A DNA stretch of 64,000 nucleotides from Pisolithus tinctorius (GCA_024663395.1 JANFAH010000020.1:496001-560000); one strand, 5' to 3'; numbered from the stretch's first letter, positions 53,815 through 64,000 are shown. Notes: a model not told the origin generated them from the sequence alone. Program-made: numbers and translations.

Positions 53815-54250
53815 AGGCAGCAGATTATATGCATCAAATGGCTTGTGTGAATAGGATGTTCATCTGTTGACCTTCACAACATCAGTGCCATTAACTATGA
53901 TGCTTGCAGAACTCATGTAGAGGAGCCTATGGACACCAGCTGCAATAGCTGCATCGATGATGGTTCAGGTGGCTTTGACATTGGCCTTGGCATAGACAGA
54001 GGGGTCTTTCACACCTCACTGTAGTAAGGTGCTCTGTACAATATATATAATGCCCAAATTGTTCAATATATCCAACACATCCCATTCATCAGTGACGTTT
54101 CCCAAGTAAACTGGGACATCATGATGTCTCTGTACAATATCCAACATGGAGATGCTGTTTCCCTTTGCCAACTGTTTGATGGTATGTCAACCTATGAAGC
54201 AGTGTCAATCAATGGCAGGGTAGGCATCTTCAACTCGAAGGGAGATGGTC
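53815..54250 (-). pseudogene. 3-beta-hydroxysteroid dehydrogenase (ERG26-like) fragment
   Basis: Reverse-strand reading with four or more in-frame TGA codons gives HTIKQLAKGNSISMLDIVQR, HHDVPVYLGNVTDEWDVLDI, VKDPSVYAKANVKAT, TIIDAAIAAGVHRLLYMSSA, VNGTDVVKVN and HKPFDAY. This matches the N-terminal Rossmann part of the 3-beta-HSD / sterol-4-alpha-carboxylate 3-dehydrogenase family, which removes C-4 carboxyl groups in ergosterol synthesis. The stops stand where Arg is expected (CGA to TGA). No intron interrupts about 145 codons, so it could be a retrocopy. The C-terminal half with the YxxxK catalytic pair is absent. Confidence 0.65.
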
Positions 54251-56157
54251 ATTGGTCTTGATGTGAGCCTTCATACTGTAGGTGCACTGTTGCTTGAAGA
54301 TTCATTGACACTCTGTAAAAGCTTGTGTTCCCTAAAATGCTGTGGCTGTAAGTGGAATGCCTGAAAGAGAAACATAAAACTTGGGCCTTCGAGCCCACTT
54401 GGCATGGTCTTGACACTCCTTGTGTGTTGTGCATCTTGTTCCAGCTTCAAACCTCGCTGTCATTCCACTATTTGTAGTAGATTTCATGTGTAAGGCTGTG
54501 GGATTACTTCAAATGCTCCTCTTGTGGCTTTCTGTGCCTGTGCTCATCATACTTGTTGCTCTGTTAGTTGATACATTGTTTCTTCTGAATTGTCATCTAT
54601 TCTAATATAATGCAACCATAAGTGATAAGTCATGCAACTGAAATAAAAACTTGGGCCATTGTGCTCAGTGCCCATGACTGTCAGATCTCATATCCTCAGG
54701 GATTGCTGTCGTAGATCGAGCTGTGGTCTTCACATTTGTCCCATGGTAACTCTGTGCAATCTTTGTACTTGTCACTCTGTGACCTGCTGCAATCTTCCTT
54801 TTAAGTTGTCATCTACTCTAGAATAAGGTACCCATAAGTAAAACACTGTGAAACAAAAATATAAACTTGAGCCATTGGGCTCCATATCCATGGTCATCGG
54901 ATGTCATATCCTCAACAATTGCTGTTGTAGATCAAGCCATAGTCATTGCACTAGTCTTGCTGTACATCTGCATGACATTTGCTTGTAGACTGCCATAGAT
55001 TCTTGAATTGCAGTTGCCAAGATGTTGGTCACATTTTGTCACAACTATCCAATACTCCTCATGCCTCATCTCCATCAAATGGCAAATCATGCCTTGTGCA
55101 GCTGTTGATCCACACTGAGTGCCATCATTGTCATTGCTACACTTGTCACTGTCACCCACATGCTTATCATTGTTGTTGTCATCCTTGCTGCTGTTGCTAG
55201 TCTGTATGCAATCTCTTCAGGCATAGCTTCTGTACTGTATGAAAAGAACAACACCACCTTGTAGCCTTCAGCTTGCCCTGACCACCCACCCCATTCATAG
55301 TAGCTTTGTTGGATCGCTTTGCATAGCTTCCCCTTGACAGTCCACTGACTTTCCTCATAGGTCATTGCAGATGTTCCTGTCATATGTGTCCTTGTCACTG
55401 CTGCTTCTGCTTGCAATGGTGGTAGCTTCCATACAATACCCTGTAAAGAGTTGTATTCCCTAAAACATCATAGCTGTAAGTAAAATGGCTCAAGGAAAAA
55501 ACTAAGACTTGGGCCTTCAAGCCCACTTGGCATGGCCTCAATGCTCCTCACATCTCACACATCTCACTGTGACTTCGAAGGCCACTGTTGTCAATCAAAC
55601 TGTAGTCATCACACTTGATTCACTGTACCTCCATGCAACCCTTGTTCATAGTTCATTGTGGATTCTTGAATAGCGATTGTGGGGGCATCAGTCATGCTTT
55701 GTCACCTATACCCATTTTCCCTAGAGTAGAAATGCTGTAAGTGAAATACTCAGAATTCAAAATGAAACCTTGAGCTGCAGTGCTCAGTATCTGCACTTGT
55801 CACACCTCATTCCCATCAAACAGCTGTTCTAGCCTCATGTGGCCTTCAATCTGTGCTGAGCATTGTCATTTTTGTTGTTCTCTGTACTGCAGTTGCTGTT
55901 CATAGATAGCTACCTTCCCTAGAATAGCATAGATGTAAGTAAAGTGTCTCGAAATCAAAACAAACCTCTGAGCCATCAAGCTCAGTACCCACACTCCTCA
56001 CACCTTGTCTCCATAGAACAGCTCTCCCTATATTGTATGGCTGTTGATCAGCACTAAGTAAAGTCATCATTGTTGTCACTATCACGCTATCCACTGCCAT
56101 TGGCACCCTTGTCCTTCTTACCATTGCTTGTAACCACAGTAGTTTGCATATGGTAGG

Positions 56158-56850
56158 TCATTCTCCCCATTCTTCATATCCTTCAATTGCCACAATCTTG
56201 CATTGTTGGCCTGTAACACTAGAGTCATCAGTATGTAGTACTTGAGTGCACATGGCCATGACGCACAGAGCAGTCATGTGACTCCACTTAGTCAACATCA
56301 CAGGACTTTCTGTGCAAGTCCTAATACTGAGTGTGTGTGTCAATACTCTCAACAGATTCTCAAATAAAATATCTACTGCTGACACTGTGTGGCCACAGAA
56401 TATTTCGAGTGCGAGGGTGTCTATTCTTGCTGTGTGCTTCAATGTTTCTACTTGCACAACTTCTTCAGGCAGCTTCCTTGGTGTGAGCAGCTTTGATGGC
56501 CTCTTGATCTTGATTCTCCTTGCAATAACTCTCAACTCAGTGTGATTCATGTGCTGTGGCATCCTGTGTGAGTCAACAACCTCTTCATCTGCCAACCTTT
56601 TCGCTTTGGGACTGCCTGCAAGCATTTTGAGCTCTTTGACTTTGACACTTGTGGGCTTTGCCTGTTCTTCTAGCCTTCCTGCTTTGAATTTGAGTGGAAT
56701 CTTTGATACAAATAGGTCATTAGTTAACTGATGTGGATCTTTGCTGGCTGCTGGAACTCTGAGGCTGCCTCTTTTGTTGCTTTGACCTTGTAGATAGGAC
56801 TCCTCAAATTCAATTGGGACCTTTGTTACAAGTAGTTCTTCCACCAGCAC
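56158..56850 (-). other. 230-codon open frame, unrecognised
   Basis: Reverse strand from ATG 56850. The first half is charged and low in complexity (KVKELKMLAGSPKAKRLADE, RRIKIKRPSKLLTPRKLPEE), the second half more hydrophobic (ALEIFCGHTVSAVDILFENL). It lies downstream, on the same strand, of a gag fragment (57600-57190), so it may be the disordered C-terminal part of that gag polyprotein. No zinc knuckle or protease motif was found. Confidence 0.35.
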
Positions 56851-57189
56851 TGGTTCAACTCACTTGGGCTTTGGCACTTCCTGTAACTTGGTAGTCAGTA
56901 GTTCACTCATACTTGAAGAAAACTCTTTCATCTCAAAATGGGCTGCTGCTGCTGCTTCAATGAGCCTGCCAGGACTTCAGTGTTCATTATTTGCCTTCTT
57001 GGATGGACTGTGTGGCTGCACACGACTTGTTGAAGCTACTTTTGGCACTTTCTTGCATTTTATGTATCCTGATAAATATGTAGATCCCTGCACATTGGTC
57101 ATCAGCAAGTCATGTGTAGCTGTAGATGAAAAACACTCCATAGGTAGATGTTGCTTGTCTGAACTCCATCCCTGGTCACTTCATGACTG

Positions 57190-57600
57190 AATGTACTGTT
57201 CTGTGCCTCTCTGAGGTCGCTCCAAGTGTAATCCTTTCTGTAGCAATTTTGTAGCCACAGCTGTTGCTTGCTCCATGGGCCATGGGTCATCGGAATGTCG
57301 CTGTCGATTGTCACATCGCATTTTCAACACAATTTCATGCCAAAATTCTTTGTCAAAACCCTGTAAATAGAGGTCTTCAAGTTCATCAGCCTTGAGTTGC
57401 TTCAAAACCAGTAGATATGTCACCAAATCTAGAAAATAAAGTCTGTAGTTCATCAGCTCCTCCTCTGTATGAATCTCCCTCCTTGCTTGGCTGTCAACAA
57501 GGCTGTAAAGGTCATTCCTTGAATGCTGTTGATCCAATTTCTGGGACCCAGGATACAAATGTGCAATGGCCACAATGTAGACAGGGCAAGGCAGTAACCC
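57190..57600 (-). pseudogene. LTR-retrotransposon gag fragment
   Basis: The reverse strand encodes NYRLYFLDLVTYLLVLKQLK, DELEDLYLQGFDKEFWHEIV and HSDDPWPMEQATAVATKLLQ. The order RxFxxxxxxLxxxxxLxxxE...FxxGF...HPxDPxPxxxxxxAAxxLL is the one I know from fungal Gypsy-class gag proteins. It abuts the integrase of another element at about 57605 in a different frame, so this is a junction of two truncated elements. Confidence 0.6.
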
Positions 57601-57604
57601 AAAA

Positions 57605-59060
57605 GGGATGTGAGTTCTTTTGCAAACATTGAGGCAAATTGAGGGCATTGGTCAGATATAATTTTGTCATACAACCCAAAGTGGGAGTAGACTTTCTTGA
57701 AAAAGAGGGCTGCAATGTCAGCAGTGGAAGCAGTTTTCTTTGTTGGTGCTAAAATTACCCCCTTTGTAAGCCCATGGTCTACCACAACCAAGAGGGAATC
57801 ATATCCCTTAGAAAGGGGCTGATTGGTGACCAGATCACAGGAGATCTGTTGGAACAGGTGGGTCAAGGTCAAGGGGATGGATGTGAGGGGTGGTGTTGTC
57901 AGGTGGGTATTAACCTTGTTCTGCTGGCATGTGGCACAGCCTTCCACATATTTTCAGATGAAGGATGTGAGTCCAGGCCACCAAAACCCAGAGGAGACAA
58001 GCTGACAAGTTTTCAAGACACCAGGGTGTCCTGCAGAGGGGTGATCATGGTGGTTGGACATGATGGTCTGTTGGAGGGAGGGGTTATTGGGGATATACAC
58101 CCAATCTTTGTAAAGCAACACCCTGTTATCAAACCTCCAGTCAGAGAGATGAGATTTGAATGGGAGTAGCATATCAACATTTTCAATGGCTCAAAGAGCT
58201 GTTTGGACCACAGGGTCTGACATGGAGGATGAGACAACCTTCTGGGTAAGGTTGGTGTTGATGAGGTTGATGAACATGGTCTGTGGAAGGAGGGTCACTC
58301 CTGTGTTGTGTTCATCATCATCAGGGACATGGTCAGGTCAATGGGAGAGTGCATCAGGCACAGCCAGGTCATTGCCTGGGACATGTTCAAGTTGCAGATC
58401 AAAGTCTGTGAGGTCAAGAAGCCACTGAGCTTAGTGACAGTTTAGTAAGTTCTGAGGAGCTTTGAAGTAGGTCAAATTCTTGTGGTTGAAGTCCTTAACT
58501 GGGAATGGGGATCCATGGAGATAATGTCTCCAAGTTTTTAGTCCTCTGATGACACCTAGAAACTCTCTATCATAGATGTCATAGTATTGTTTTGCAGGGT
58601 TGCCACTGGCTGTTTGAATCTTCTTGGAGGAGAATGCCTCCAGTTGCATACTTGGATGCATCAGTAGTAATTGCAAATGGCCAAGAGGTGTCAGGCATTT
58701 GGAGAGTTGGTTGGGCCATGAAGATCCTCTTCAGGAGTTCAAAGGCATTTTGGCATTTCTTCAACCATTCCCAAGCAACAGTATTCTCAGTTAGGTCAAT
58801 CAGGGATCAGGTGATGTCCAAATAGTAAGGGACAAATCTTCAATGGAAGTTTGTGAACCCTAGAAAGGACCATACATCCTTAACCTTCTTCAGGACAGGC
58901 CATTTGGTGATGCCCTGGACCTTGACTGGGTCCATGGCAACAATATTTTCCTTAATGATCATGCCAAGGTATTCTACCTGGGTAAGATCAAAGTGGCATT
59001 TTTCAACTTTGAGGGGTAGTGCACTTCAGGTAACCACTTTTCATAAGCATTTAGGCTGAA
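57605..59060 (-). pseudogene. Gypsy RT-RNase H-integrase fragment
   Basis: On the reverse strand, decayed RT C-terminus is at 59060-58770. RNase H follows at 58764-58380: [20 protein letters not shown], then [20 protein letters not shown] and [16 protein letters not shown]. The integrase zinc finger (SNHHDHPSAGHPGVLKT...GCATCQQ) and core are at 58172-57610. QQISCDLVTNQPLSKGYDSL holds the first Asp and IISDQCPQFASMFAKELTSL the second; the catalytic Glu is lost at the junction with the gag fragment. Several stops. No LTR was identified for it. Confidence 0.85.
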
Positions 59061-59639
59061 TAGTTTCTCCAAACCATCCAGCCTAATAGCCTCCCAGACC
59101 AAGGTCTGCCCAGGGACATCTGGTCATGTCCCAGGGCTATGCAGATTTTTAGGCCCTGGGACAGATGGGATTTCCCACATAGCCATCCATTCAAATGCAA
59201 TTATTTGGGATGTCCTAAGACTGCCTTGGGTGACTGGGGTCCCTACTCCTGAAAGTGCAGCTTATATTAGCATTGAAATAGCTGCAGAAATCCTAGCCCC
59301 CTTGCTCCTCTGACAGATTTAATCCACAAAGTATCCTTTGACCTATACATCCCCTCCCATCCCACCATGCATAGTAGTATACAATAGTACTTTTCATGTA
59401 CATCTTTACAATGTGATTCTGCTGTATTGGGACATCTCACTAGTTGCCATGGAGATGACCCACCTGGGCCTCCACATTTGCCTTGAAAATTGCAATAATA
59501 AATTCAAACAATTTGTGTCTATACCTCATGCAATTTGTACTGTATGAAGGAAGAAGTGAATGGTTTTTGAACACTTGTGAGACAAGCCAATATCTCAAAG
59601 TCCCCCACATAGAACATGGTGTTGGTCACCTTTGCAACA
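59061..59639. other. No supportable gene
   Basis: AT-leaning, CpG-poor DNA between the Gypsy fragment and the satellite. Around 59100-59220 a few dispersed GGGACAT and GGGATGTCC half-sites appear, as if the satellite once extended further or this is the non-repetitive cap of an end array. TTATATTAGC at about 59263 is the only TATA-like signal. Confidence 0.35.
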
Positions 59640-60270
59640 CCATCTGCAGAGGGCAGAATGTCCCAGATGAGCCTCTGAGGTTGTCATGGGGCATTGTGCT
59701 GGTCTGCAAAGGTAGCTTAGGAGGATGTGCCATCATAGCCCTCTGAGGCTGGGATGGGACATCCCACTGACTTTCATAAGGGGACTTGGGATGTCCCACA
59801 GCAGCCTCCAAGGCTACCTTGGGACATCCCACCCTCCCCTTTGCCAACCAGTGGGATGTCCCACAACAGCCTCTAAGGCTACATTGGGACATCCCACTGT
59901 TCCCTCTGCCAACCAGTGGGATGTCCCACAACAGCCTCTAAGGCTACATTGGGACATCCCACTGTTCCCTCTGCCAAGCAGTGGGATGTCCCACAACAGC
60001 CTCTAAGGCTATGTTGGGATGTCCCACCCTCCCCTTTGCCAAGCAGTGGGATGTCCCACAACAGCCTCCAAGCCTACATTGGGACATCCCACCCTCCCCA
60101 CCGTCAACCAGTGGGATGTCCCCCAACAGCCTCTAAGCCTACATTGGGACATCCCACCCTCCCCTTTGCCAACCAGTGGGATGTCCCACAACAGCCTCTA
60201 AGGCTATATTGGGACATCCCACCCTCCCCTCTGGCAACCAGAGGGATGTCCCAACACAGCCTCTAAGGTG
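59640..60270. repeat. 65-bp palindromic satellite, block 1
   Basis: Consensus parts: GGCTACATTGGGACATCCCA, CCCTCCCCTTTGCCAACCAG, TGGGATGTCCCACAACAGCC, TCTAA. Each 65-bp unit holds GGGACATCCC and GGGATGTCCC, two complementary decamers that allow hairpins. Frames on both strands are artefacts of the repeat. Confidence 0.92.
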
Positions 60271-60305
60271 TTGAAGTAGTAATCTGCACTAATCCTACAA
60301 GCACC

Positions 60306-60405
60306 ATAGAGAATCCAATGCAAGGTAGCTCCATGGTCAGAGCAGCTGCTTGACACTGAGAGGGTCCTGGCTCAATGCCAGCTCTGGTCACATTTTCATC
60401 AGGTT
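60306..60405 (+). mobile_element. tRNA-like SINE segment 1
   Basis: Box A-like TAGCTCCATGGTCAGAGCA and box B-like GGTCCTGGCTCAATGCC, followed by CTCTGGTCACATTTTCATCA. The same tail follows the other three copies. Confidence 0.6.
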
Positions 60406-60654
60406 ATGAGCTGCAGCTGGAACCCATGCATGCTCAGTACAATGGGTCATGCAGCATCCTTAGTAAGTCCAGATCATGTGAGTTACATGGACACAAGGTG
60501 GCTGATAGTAAGGCCTCCTGGAAACACAGCAGTAAATCCTGATCCATCACATGACACAAGGTCAAAAGGCAATCAGACCATTTGCATGACCCTAGGGGGT
60601 GTGCACTGTTTTTACACTCCAAAAGTGGCCAGAAGAAGGGACCACATTGGAGAT

Positions 60655-60825
60655 GGTGCATTCTGTGCATTAACTTCATGGAGATATGTTCCCACAGTGC
60701 TAGTCTAAGCCCCCAAGCTACTGACACTAGTACCCAGACCATATGGCTCAGTGGTTGCAGCACCTGGTAAACACCTAGGAGGTCACTGGTTCAATCTTAG
60801 GACTGGTCACATTTTCCTCATGAGG
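60655..60825 (+). mobile_element. tRNA-like SINE 2
   Basis: A 5-prime part (GATGGTGCATT...GTTCCCACA...CTACTGACACTAGTACC) precedes box A TGGCTCAGTGGTTGCAGCA and box B GGTCACTGGTTCAATCT, then GGTCACATTTTCCTCATGAG. The tail joins a satellite unit directly. The 5-prime part is shared with copy 3. Confidence 0.65.
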
Positions 60826-61333
60826 CTACTTTGGGACATCCCTCCCCTCCTCTGGCAAGCAGTGGGATGTCCCACAACAGCCACTAAAGCTACATTGGGA
60901 CATCCCTCCCCCCCTCTGGCAAGTATTGGGATGTCCCACAATAGCCTCTAAGGCTACATTGGGACATCCCTCCCCCCCTCTGGCAAGCAGTGGGATGTCC
61001 CATGACAGCCTCTAAAGCTACATTGGGACATCCCTCCCCCCCTCTGGCAAGCAGTGGGATGTCCCACAACAGCCTGTAAGGCTACATTGGGACATCCCTC
61101 CCCCCCTCTGGCAAGTAGTGGGATGTCCCTTGACAGCCTCTAAGGCTACATTGGGACATCCCTCCCCCCCTCTGGCAAGCAGTGGGATGTCCCATGACAG
61201 CCTCTAAAGCTACATTGGGACATCCCTCCCCCCCCTCTGGCAAGCAGTGGAATGTCCCACAACAGCCTCTAAGGCTACATTGGGACATCCCCCCCCCTCT
61301 GGCAACCAGTGGGATGTCCCACAGCAGCCTCTG
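60826..61333. repeat. 65-bp palindromic satellite, block 2
   Basis: Eight units or so in the variant with CCCTCCCCCCCTCTGGCAAG between the two decamers. Very regular, suggesting recent homogenisation. Confidence 0.92.
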
Positions 61334-61339
61334 AGCAAG

Positions 61340-61507
61340 TGGGGAATGGTGCATTGCTCTTCACATAGTCTTGTTCCCATGTCACTGGTTTACCCCCATG
61401 CTACTGATATTAGTACCTAGACAATATATATTTGCTCAACTGTTTAGAGCACTGGTTATCACCTAAGAGGTTGCTTCAATCCCAGCTCTGGTCACATTTC
61501 CATCATA
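61340..61507 (+). mobile_element. tRNA-like SINE 3
   Basis: GAATGGTGCATTG...CTACTGATATTAGTACC, decayed box A (TTGCTCAACTGTTTAGAGCA), box B-like GGTTGCTTCAATCCCAG, tail CTGGTCACATTTCCATCATA running straight into a short satellite piece (61508-61550). Confidence 0.6.
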
Positions 61508-61553
61508 AGGCTACATTGGGACATCCCACTTCCCCCTCTGGCAGCTGGGGGTA

Positions 61554-61740
61554 GTGTTGCTGTGGCTCAGGGAGCTGTCCTAAGCCAAGGTCCATACCAC
61601 ATCTATATTATTGAGTATTAAAATAATTATTGTGGATTTGGTATGTGGCAACTCAAGGCTACATTTGGTAATAGTTGTCATAGTGACTAAGCTGCTTGTT
61701 GTTGAGCAGGTCAGCCTTTGGAGCTGAGCCACAGCAACAC
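61554..61740. mobile_element. 187-bp MITE with TA duplication
   Basis: Inverted termini GTGTTGCTGTGGCTCAG / CTGAGCCACAGCAACAC (17 bp perfect) flanked by TA (61552-61553, 61741-61742). The interior is AT-rich without an ORF. Removing it gives a continuous satellite-like unit. Terminal sequence differs from the 827-bp MITE, so this is another family. Confidence 0.85.
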
Positions 61741-61814
61741 TAGCTGAGGCTATGTCCCAGAACACCCTCTTGGGTTATGTTGGGTCATCCCACCCCACTC
61801 TCCAGCAGACAGTC

Positions 61815-61887
61815 CAGTGGTTGTAGCACCTGGTGAACATCTAGGAGGTCACTGGTTCAATCTTAGGACTGGTCACATTTTCCTCAT
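61815..61887 (+). mobile_element. tRNA-like SINE 4, 5-prime truncated
   Basis: Box A remnant CCAGTGGTTGTAGCACC, box B GGTCACTGGTTCAATCT and tail GGTCACATTTTCCTCATAAG, again joined to satellite without spacer. Confidence 0.6.
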
Positions 61888-62645
61888 AAGGCTACTGTGG
61901 GACATCCCTCCCCCCCTCTGGCAAGTAGTGGGATGTCCCACAATAGCCTCTAAGGCTACATTAAGACATCCCTCCCCCCCTCTGGCAAGCAGCAGGATGT
62001 CCCATGACAGCCTCTAAAGCTACATTGGGACATCCCTCCCCCTCTCTGGCAAGCAGTGGGATGTCCCATGACAGCCTCTAAAGCTACATTGGGACATCCC
62101 TCCCCCCCCTCTGGCAAGCAGTGGGATGTCCCACAACAGCCTGTAAGGCTACATTGGGACATCCCTCCCCCCCCTCTGGCAAGTAGTGGGATGTCCCACA
62201 ACAGCCTGTAAGGCTACATTGGGACATCCCTCCCCCCCTCTGGCAAGCAGTGGGATGTGCCTTGACAGCCTCTAAAGCTACATTGGGACATCCCTCCCCC
62301 CCCTCTGGCAAGCAGTGGGATGTCCCACAACAGCCTCTAAGGCTACATTGGGATGTCCCACCCTCCCCTTAGGCAAGGAGTGGGATGTCCCACAACAGCC
62401 TCTAAGGCTAAATTGGGACATCCCACCCTCCCCTTTGCCAACCAGTGGGATGTCCCACAACAGCCTGTAAGGCTACATTGGGACATCCCTCCCCCCTTCT
62501 GGCAAGCAGTGGGATGTCCCACAACAGCCTCTAAGGCTACATTGGGATGTCCCACCCTCCCCTTTGGCAAGCAGTGGGATGTCCCACAACAGCCCCTAAG
62601 GCTACATTGGGACATCCCACCTACCCCTCTGCCAACCAGCAGGAT
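61888..62645. repeat. 65-bp palindromic satellite, block 3
   Basis: About twelve units mixing the two spacer variants (CCCCCCTCTGGCAAG and CCTCCCCTTTGCCAACC). The array ends about 100 bp short of the stop codon of the KDZ-type transposase on the reverse strand. Confidence 0.92.
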
Positions 62646-62743
62646 ATTCTACATTTTACCCATGCATATGTCTTGCAAACATGATGCTCAAAAAACATTC
62701 TATTTAAAGACACCAAATAGATTATAATATGTCTCTATCACCC

Positions 62744-64000
62744 TTATCTGTATCGAACTCTTTTACTTGGACATGATGGTGGATCCATATCCAGTAGGTC
62801 ATTCTCCCATTCTTCTCCCCAACAGAATTCTTCCAATGGCATATCACTTTGTTGGTGATATTCATCTGCCAGGGCAAATTCTTCAGCAACACATAGCAAC
62901 TCATCATCCATCACTTCATCCTCATCCTCTTCACCCTCTGACTCCAATCCATCAAACCTCTCCTCATTATCACCATCAATATATATAACATGACCACCCT
63001 GCACCATGCTGTGCAGTTCTTCATCACTTGCACCCCAGTTCTCATTAGGTGTTCCAGGATAGCCTCTAAGTTGCCTCTTCCACAACATGCACAGACCTGC
63101 TAGTCTCAATGCTCTGCAGTCAAGTTCATATGCAAGATCAACATCTGCAATGTGTGTTAGTCATGGTAATGCAATGACACATGTCTCTTACCAGCACTCT
63201 GTCTGGTTTTCTGCACACGACCCCACTCTTCAGAAAACCACTCTGTCAAAGCTCTTCTTTCCTGCAACAGGCGCCTTTCCTCTTCTTCACAACACCTCAG
63301 CTCAAGGAGTGATCTGATCCCTGAGCGCACTTTTTCATCAGCTAACCATGGGGGTAGTAACCCATCTGAATCATCCCCAAGGTCAATATCCTGCCAAATA
63401 TCATCATCCACATCCAGTTTGAACAAAGAGTCCCTTGGAATCAGGAGTGGGGCTATTGACCCCTGAGGAGCTTTTCCCTTGTGTATGAGGCCTACAATTT
63501 GCAGACACAAATTATTGTAGCTACTGGCACACTTGGCTATTCCTGGTTCTCATCGCTTCACAGATGCTTCTGTGTGGTTTTGAAGTCTTTGTTCTTCAAG
63601 GCAAGTCAAATACAAGGGTATTCATGAATGATGACCTCTTACCACTGAGAGTCTGCCAATATGAGCGTTCCAGTCTTTCCAACTCAAACTTTCGTTGGCA
63701 CAGATGATCTCTGATACATTTCTTGATTGCTAATGCATGCATGCGAAGCTATGGAACATGGTCTCAATTAGATGAAACCATGTAGAAAATACACTGCCAC
63801 TAACTTGAAGATAAGCACTCTTTTGGATACTAGCAAGATTTGAATGCCCATTTATGCCTAGGGTTGCCCTCTGGTTCTGCAAAGCTTCTTTAAAACACTT
63901 AACCTTTTGATGACACTCTGCAATTTGGATATTCAAGCTTGTCATGTCAGCAACCCCATGGAGAAGATCTTTCTCCAGCACTTCTAGCTTGGCCTCATAA
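62744..64000 (-). pseudogene. KDZ-type transposase, C-terminal part (KDZ-3)
   Basis: Reverse strand, entering from the right edge. MTSLNIQIAECHQKVKCFKE, KSAYLQV and KFELERLERSYWQTLSG precede an intron. Then come EASVKR, a TGA where Arg is expected, EPGIAKCASSYNNLCLQIVG and IHKGKAPQGSIAPLLIPRDS. The family hallmark LDVDDDIWQDIDLGDDSD with PPWLADEKVRSGIRSLLEL and EWFSEEW lies in 63510-63195. A clean intron (63191-63145, GTAAGA...GACTAAC...TGCAG) leads to DVDLAYELDCRALRLAGLCM and an acidic tail ending at 62744. This matches the C-terminal region of the large KDZ transposases of agaricomycetes and differs from the KDZ-1 enzyme. The catalytic core lies outside the window. One stop, a CGA to TGA change, was found. 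Confidence 0.82.

Larger units (their letters stand above)
52960..56060 (+). repeat. Family of GTAAGT plus short-hairpin repeats (8 copies)
   Basis: A conserved box, CCCTAGAATAG...TGTAAGT, then an A-rich stretch (CTCAAAATCAAAATGAAA) and a small inverted repeat of the form TTGAGC-n4-8-GCTCAGT, recurs at about 52966, 53308, 54330, 54605, 54822, 55462, 55722 and 55916. After the hairpin, a looser CACTCCTCACACCT...CAT tail is often shared. Between copies lie Cys/Thr-poor low-complexity stretches with no gene. The box could be a splice donor in decayed tandem genes or part of a small structured RNA. Confidence 0.55.

Noticed and set aside
59690..62640. Many 60-120-codon open frames on both strands (WDIP...GMSQ...GHPT peptides)
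   Set aside because: They arise from the roughly 65-bp palindromic satellite, are present on both strands and have no start context or domain.

Overview
This window reads as a repeat-rich chromosomal region of a basidiomycete fungus, most probably an agaricomycete. The evidence is short GT-AG introns with CTAAC/CTGAC-type branch sites, KDZ (Kyakuja-Dileera-Zisupton) transposases, TET/JBP-type dioxygenases, a Zn2Cys6 cluster, cerato-platanins and Gypsy/Copia retroelements. Genus cannot be told from the sequence. There are very few ordinary host genes; most of the 64 kb is nested mobile DNA.

Layout. 1-5.7 kb is a stack of decayed retroelements: a 45-bp minisatellite, a solo-LTR-like segment, a 1.6-kb LTR-bearing unit (called Y here), a reverse-strand Gypsy (gag-protease-start of RT, with its LTR) and a reverse-strand Copia gag. 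6.04-6.79 kb is an orphan KDZ terminus. 6.94-24.85 kb is the main feature: a probable single KDZ transposon of about 17.9 kb (KDZ-1). Its ends are inverted ~1.7-kb arrays of a 43/44-bp palindrome-centred repeat. It carries a Zn2Cys6 gene, the KDZ transposase, two companion genes of unknown function and a TET/JBP-like 2OG-Fe(II) dioxygenase. 24.86-32.3 kb is an island of CpG-rich, mostly single-copy DNA with an intact cerato-platanin gene, a broken cerato-platanin paralogue and a three-exon membrane-protein gene.

32.31-42.43 kb is a complete but dead chromodomain Gypsy element (element X: 700-bp LTRs, CACAC target duplication), into which a second Y unit and a tRNA-like 160-bp insertion have landed. 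42.57-47.75 kb is a truncated, inverted second KDZ copy (KDZ-2), homologous to 20.75-24.85 kb. It has lost nearly all CpG sites and is itself invaded by an 827-bp hairpin MITE and a solo LTR. 47.75-52.03 kb is another Gypsy (element C), itself split by a solo LTR. 52-57 kb is degenerate DNA holding an LTR-like segment, a broken sterol-dehydrogenase-like fragment and a family of GTAAGT/hairpin repeats. 57.2-59.06 kb is a reverse-strand gag/pol fragment. 59.64-62.65 kb is a 65-bp palindromic satellite interleaved with tRNA-like SINE segments and a 187-bp MITE. It abuts the C-terminal part of a third, different KDZ transposase that runs off the right edge.

How it fits together. KDZ transposases, end arrays and cargo genes appear to form one cut-and-paste system. 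Three Gypsy elements share a Tf1-like self-priming geometry (TATA, then 32-33 nt to a 10-11-mer complementary to a site 2 nt inside the LTR edge). Differences between repeat copies are dominated by CG changing to TG or CA, the trace expected of CpG cytosine methylation and deamination in transposons, in a window that also encodes a putative 5-methylcytosine oxidase. All gene models with introns were assembled by eye; exon edges are exact only where stated.
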